Assembly (NCBI RefSeq): GCF_041381155.1
Contig: NC_091134.1
Coordinates: 5,322,255 to 5,386,254 of the forward strand
From: Argopecten irradians
Lineage: Eukaryota; Mollusca; Bivalvia; Pectinida; Pectinidae
Direction: 5' to 3'
DNA: 64,000 nt
Part shown: in pieces, positions 61,518-64,000 of the stretch
Layout: the number at the start of each line of letters is the position of its first letter
Numbering within the stretch: position 1 is the first letter of the stretch
Made by a program: the position numbers and the translations under genes
The notes under the pieces: generated by a model
Seen by the model: only the letters and a program-made list of their open reading frames with translations
Told to the model about the DNA's origin: nothing
Databases searched by the model: none

Positions 61518-61559
61518 TAAGTATATGTGTGTGTATTAAAGTTTCATTTACGATTGTAT

Positions 61560-61890
61560 TTGGACATCGCCTCACTTTTGACCTTCTGATGAGGTTGTCT
61601 CTGGGTTCTGTCCCCTAGCCGAGACAAATCAAAGTCTATAAAATTGGTAGTTTCTACTCCTGCTTAGCGCGCGCTCAGCATAAAGGGAGTGGGACACCTG
61701 GTTTGCCTGTTGTCGGTTGGGGTGTGTTGTGTTGCTTGGGTCTTCGGCAGCATGCTTCAGTGATAGGGCACTATAAAAAGGGCAAGAGTTCAACTATACA
61801 AGAAGACACACCACGGATATATTGCCGTCTGCGTGGGAAGTCGTCCTAAAATATGACCCTGGCTGTTAATAGGACGTTAATTAATCAAAC
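61560..61890 (+). repeat. R1 SINE copy with full 3' tail
   Basis: ATCGCCTCACTTTTGACCTT, GGAGTGGGACACCTGGTTTG, GCACTATAAAAAGGGCAAG, ACTATACAAGAAGACACAC, then ATGACCCTGGCTGTTAATAG, GACGTTAATTAATCAAACAA. The tail stops about 250 bp before the exon at 62,140. Confidence 0.78.
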
Positions 61891-62139
61891 AAACAAATTG
61901 ACTCAGTTAAATGAAGGGAAGTTACATCGCATTCTAATAGATGAGAATGTTGAAGGGTTGCACGGTCGGTATCATAAACATTTCTACATTGTTTTTGAAT
62001 ATAGCTCCCTTGATTTATTTCGTTATTTGTTCAAGACCTAAAGTTTAAGTGATGGTTGGTAGGCTTATTTGAATTTTCCCGCCAACAAAATTCGAAACTA
62101 AACTATGCTACGTGTGATAGCTTTACATCTTCATTCAAA

Positions 62140-62223
62140 ATGGCGACGCCCATGCAGACGTCTACGATAGAAACAACAGAGGAGTTTTTACCTGGAATAA
62201 AAGATGTTACAGAATTTACACAG
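62140..62223 (+). CDS. First coding exon, resembles the N-terminus of EXOSC10 (Rrp6)
   Basis: ATG in the context CAAAATGGCG, 28 codons (MATPMQTSTIETTEE, then FLPGIKDVTEFTQ), ending exactly at a GTATTC donor. The LPG-x-x-D-x-x-x-F pattern and position match the start of the nuclear exosome 3'-5' exonuclease EXOSC10 (human LPGFPDADSFVK). The match is short; the catalytic DEDD and HRDC domains would lie beyond the window. The gene would be read away from the R1 SINE. Confidence 0.35.
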
Positions 62224-62229
62224 GTATTC

Positions 62230-63460
62230 TATATACACAATGATAACAAGTGATTGACACTGAAAAAATGTTTTGTGGTGGACCATTCCATAATGTTTTG
62301 ATCAAGTGCCGTATTTCGCTTTACCAATTGCACGTGTCTCTATTAAACAGTGACACTACATGTAGTATGACTATCAGCTGAAGACTGTCGCAGTCTCATT
62401 TAAGGACATTAATGACATTTATTGACAGATTTTTGGCACAGGATAACATATCCTCTACACCAGACTCAAATTATGTACATACTTTATGAATGCAGTTATG
62501 GATTGTAATCAATTTACACACACAGCTCAGTTTGTCAATTAAATTAGCCTTGAAATAATAAAATAGATCTATATTTTTCCAATCTCTATCCAGTTCATTT
62601 AATTTCAAAACAATTTAAGTTCTTAGCACGAACTATACACTCTCTGGTAAGTTGTTCCGCACTGCTGCAGTACATAGTGAAAAACTTTTTTATCTCTTTA
62701 CAGTGTTACATTGTTGAGGGTATACTTTTAAAGAATTTCCTCTATTTCTGGACCGCCACGAAACATCTTTCCACATCTTCAAAAATCCTGTAACTTCATG
62801 ATCGTACATTTCGTTGGTTATTTTGTAAATTTCTATCATATCTCCTCTATCCATTTAACGACAATGTGATGTATTCCATATGCTTTTAGTCTTTTAAGTA
62901 ATCTCTCAGACCTAAACTAAAATGTAACCTAGTTCTGTCTGTATATACTCATGTAAGCCTCGATACTCTTTGAGACCATAATAATTCTTTATCGGAAAAT
63001 AACAAAAAAGCCTTATTAAAATTTCCACAACAAACCTTGTGCTTATTTTGCTAGTCCATGTTTGCCGTTTTTAGAGAATTTTCATGTTTTGTATTTTTCT
63101 TTCAGTTCAAAATATTTTATTGAGCATCAAAAGGATTGGATAACAGGCAGTGCCTATACTGCTCCTTTCCTGGAATTTTTCTTTCACAGAATCCTGCATT
63201 AGACCGTCTTTACGTTAATTTTTTCCGCTGCTAGTCAGTTGGACAACTAAAACCTAAAATTTTACTAGTCCGACTATTTAATCACTAGTCCAAATTATGT
63301 ATACAGCCGTTTTGCGTCAGTCATAATCAGTTTACGATTTTTGACCCTAACTATAATCTGGATGTGTACACATGTTCGTGAACACAAATTCTTACACAAT
63401 GATGCATCCTGACTGAAGTAATCGAATACTCTAATATAAGCTTTCAAATGTGTTGAAAAA
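62230..63460 (+). other. Presumed intron 1 after exon 62140-62223, no exon seen
   Basis: AT-rich, with no recognisable coding segment and no long repeat. Confidence 0.4.
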
Positions 63461-63475
63461 TGCAATTAGTATTTT

Positions 63476-64000
63476 TAGCCCACCATCATCAGATGGTGGG
63501 CTATTCAAATCGCCTTTCGTCCGTGGTCCGTCGTCCGTCCGTCCGTCCTTCCGTCTACAGTCCTTTCATCCGTCCTTCCGTCCGTCCGACCGCTATTTCT
63601 CAGAAAGTACTGAAGGGATCTTTCTCAAATTTCATATGTCTGTTCCCTTAGGGCCCTAGTTGTGCATGTTGCATTTTGGGACCGATCGGTCAACAAGATG
63701 GCCGACAGGCGGCCATCTTTGATTTTGATAGTTAAAGTTTGTTACCGCTATTTCTCAAAAAGTGCTGAAGGGATCTTTCTCAAATTTCATATACAGGTTC
63801 CCCTAGGACCCTAGTTGTGCATATTACATTTTGGGACCGATCGATGAACAAGATGGCGGAGAGGCGGCCATCTTGGATTTTGATAGTTAAAGTTTGTTAC
63901 CGCTATTTCTCAAAAAGTATTGAAGGGATCTTTCTCAAATTTCATATATAGGTTCCCCTAGGGCCCTAGTTGTGCATGTTGCATTTTGGGACCGATCGGT
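63476..64000 (+). repeat. Dispersed repeat with 155-bp tandem core, cut by the window end
   Basis: Begins with the hairpin TTTAGCCCACCATCATCAGA, TGGTGGGCTATTC (63,474-63,507), then a CCGT(C) microsatellite, then units starting CCGCTATTTCTCA at about 63,590, 63,745 and 63,900. Each unit contains AGTGCTGAAGGGATCTTTCT, TTTTGGGACCGATCG, AACAAGATGGC and GGCGGCCATCTT. This type of repeat is common in bivalve introns. Confidence 0.8.

Overview
The window is AT-rich, intron-rich animal DNA and looks like a bivalve mollusc. The evidence is tRNA-related and other SINEs of a type common in bivalves, many short terminal-inverted-repeat elements, large minisatellites in introns, and a small family of secreted nidogen-domain (NIDO) genes. 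I cannot fix the species.

Layout. 1-9 kb (minus strand): scattered exons of a class I SAM-dependent methyltransferase (1506-8656), its introns filled with SINEs, a 48-bp minisatellite and a non-LTR (LINE) reverse-transcriptase remnant. 9-12.4 kb: no gene seen; one TIR element and nested SINEs. 12.4-21.5 kb (minus strand): a broken NIDO gene, then a NIDO gene with a frameshift, inside the first copy of a large segmental duplication. 21.5-33.4 kb (plus strand): eleven exons of WDR33, the poly(A)-signal-reading WD40 subunit of the mRNA 3'-end processing machinery, ending in a Gly/Asn/Gln/Arg-rich tail; the exons for its N-terminus are not visible. 33.4-40.6 kb: WDR33 3' flank, a 55-bp tandem repeat, fold-back elements, one orphan plus-strand exon, and a decayed second copy of the methyltransferase. 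40.6-50.2 kb (minus strand): the second duplication copy, with an open NIDO gene. 50.2-56.6 kb: repeats only. 56.6-58.4 kb (minus strand): a two-exon ninjurin gene and a small unidentified terminal exon. 58.4-64 kb: SINEs, a TTAA-flanked MITE, and on the plus strand a short first exon resembling the start of EXOSC10, running off the window.

No operon-like organisation is expected or seen. The main large-scale feature is that two direct copies (about 8.2 and 9.0 kb) of the NIDO locus bracket the 3' part of WDR33. WDR33 loses recognisable exons exactly on the side where copy 1 ends. Either a real duplication/rearrangement or a haplotype or assembly artefact would explain this. Two further points stand out. 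The WDR33 sense strand carries about sixteen AATAAA hexamers in a tandem repeat upstream of the first visible exon, although WDR33 is itself part of the AAUAAA reader. A 61-bp minisatellite has also copied the 3' end of one WDR33 exon together with its splice donor several times.
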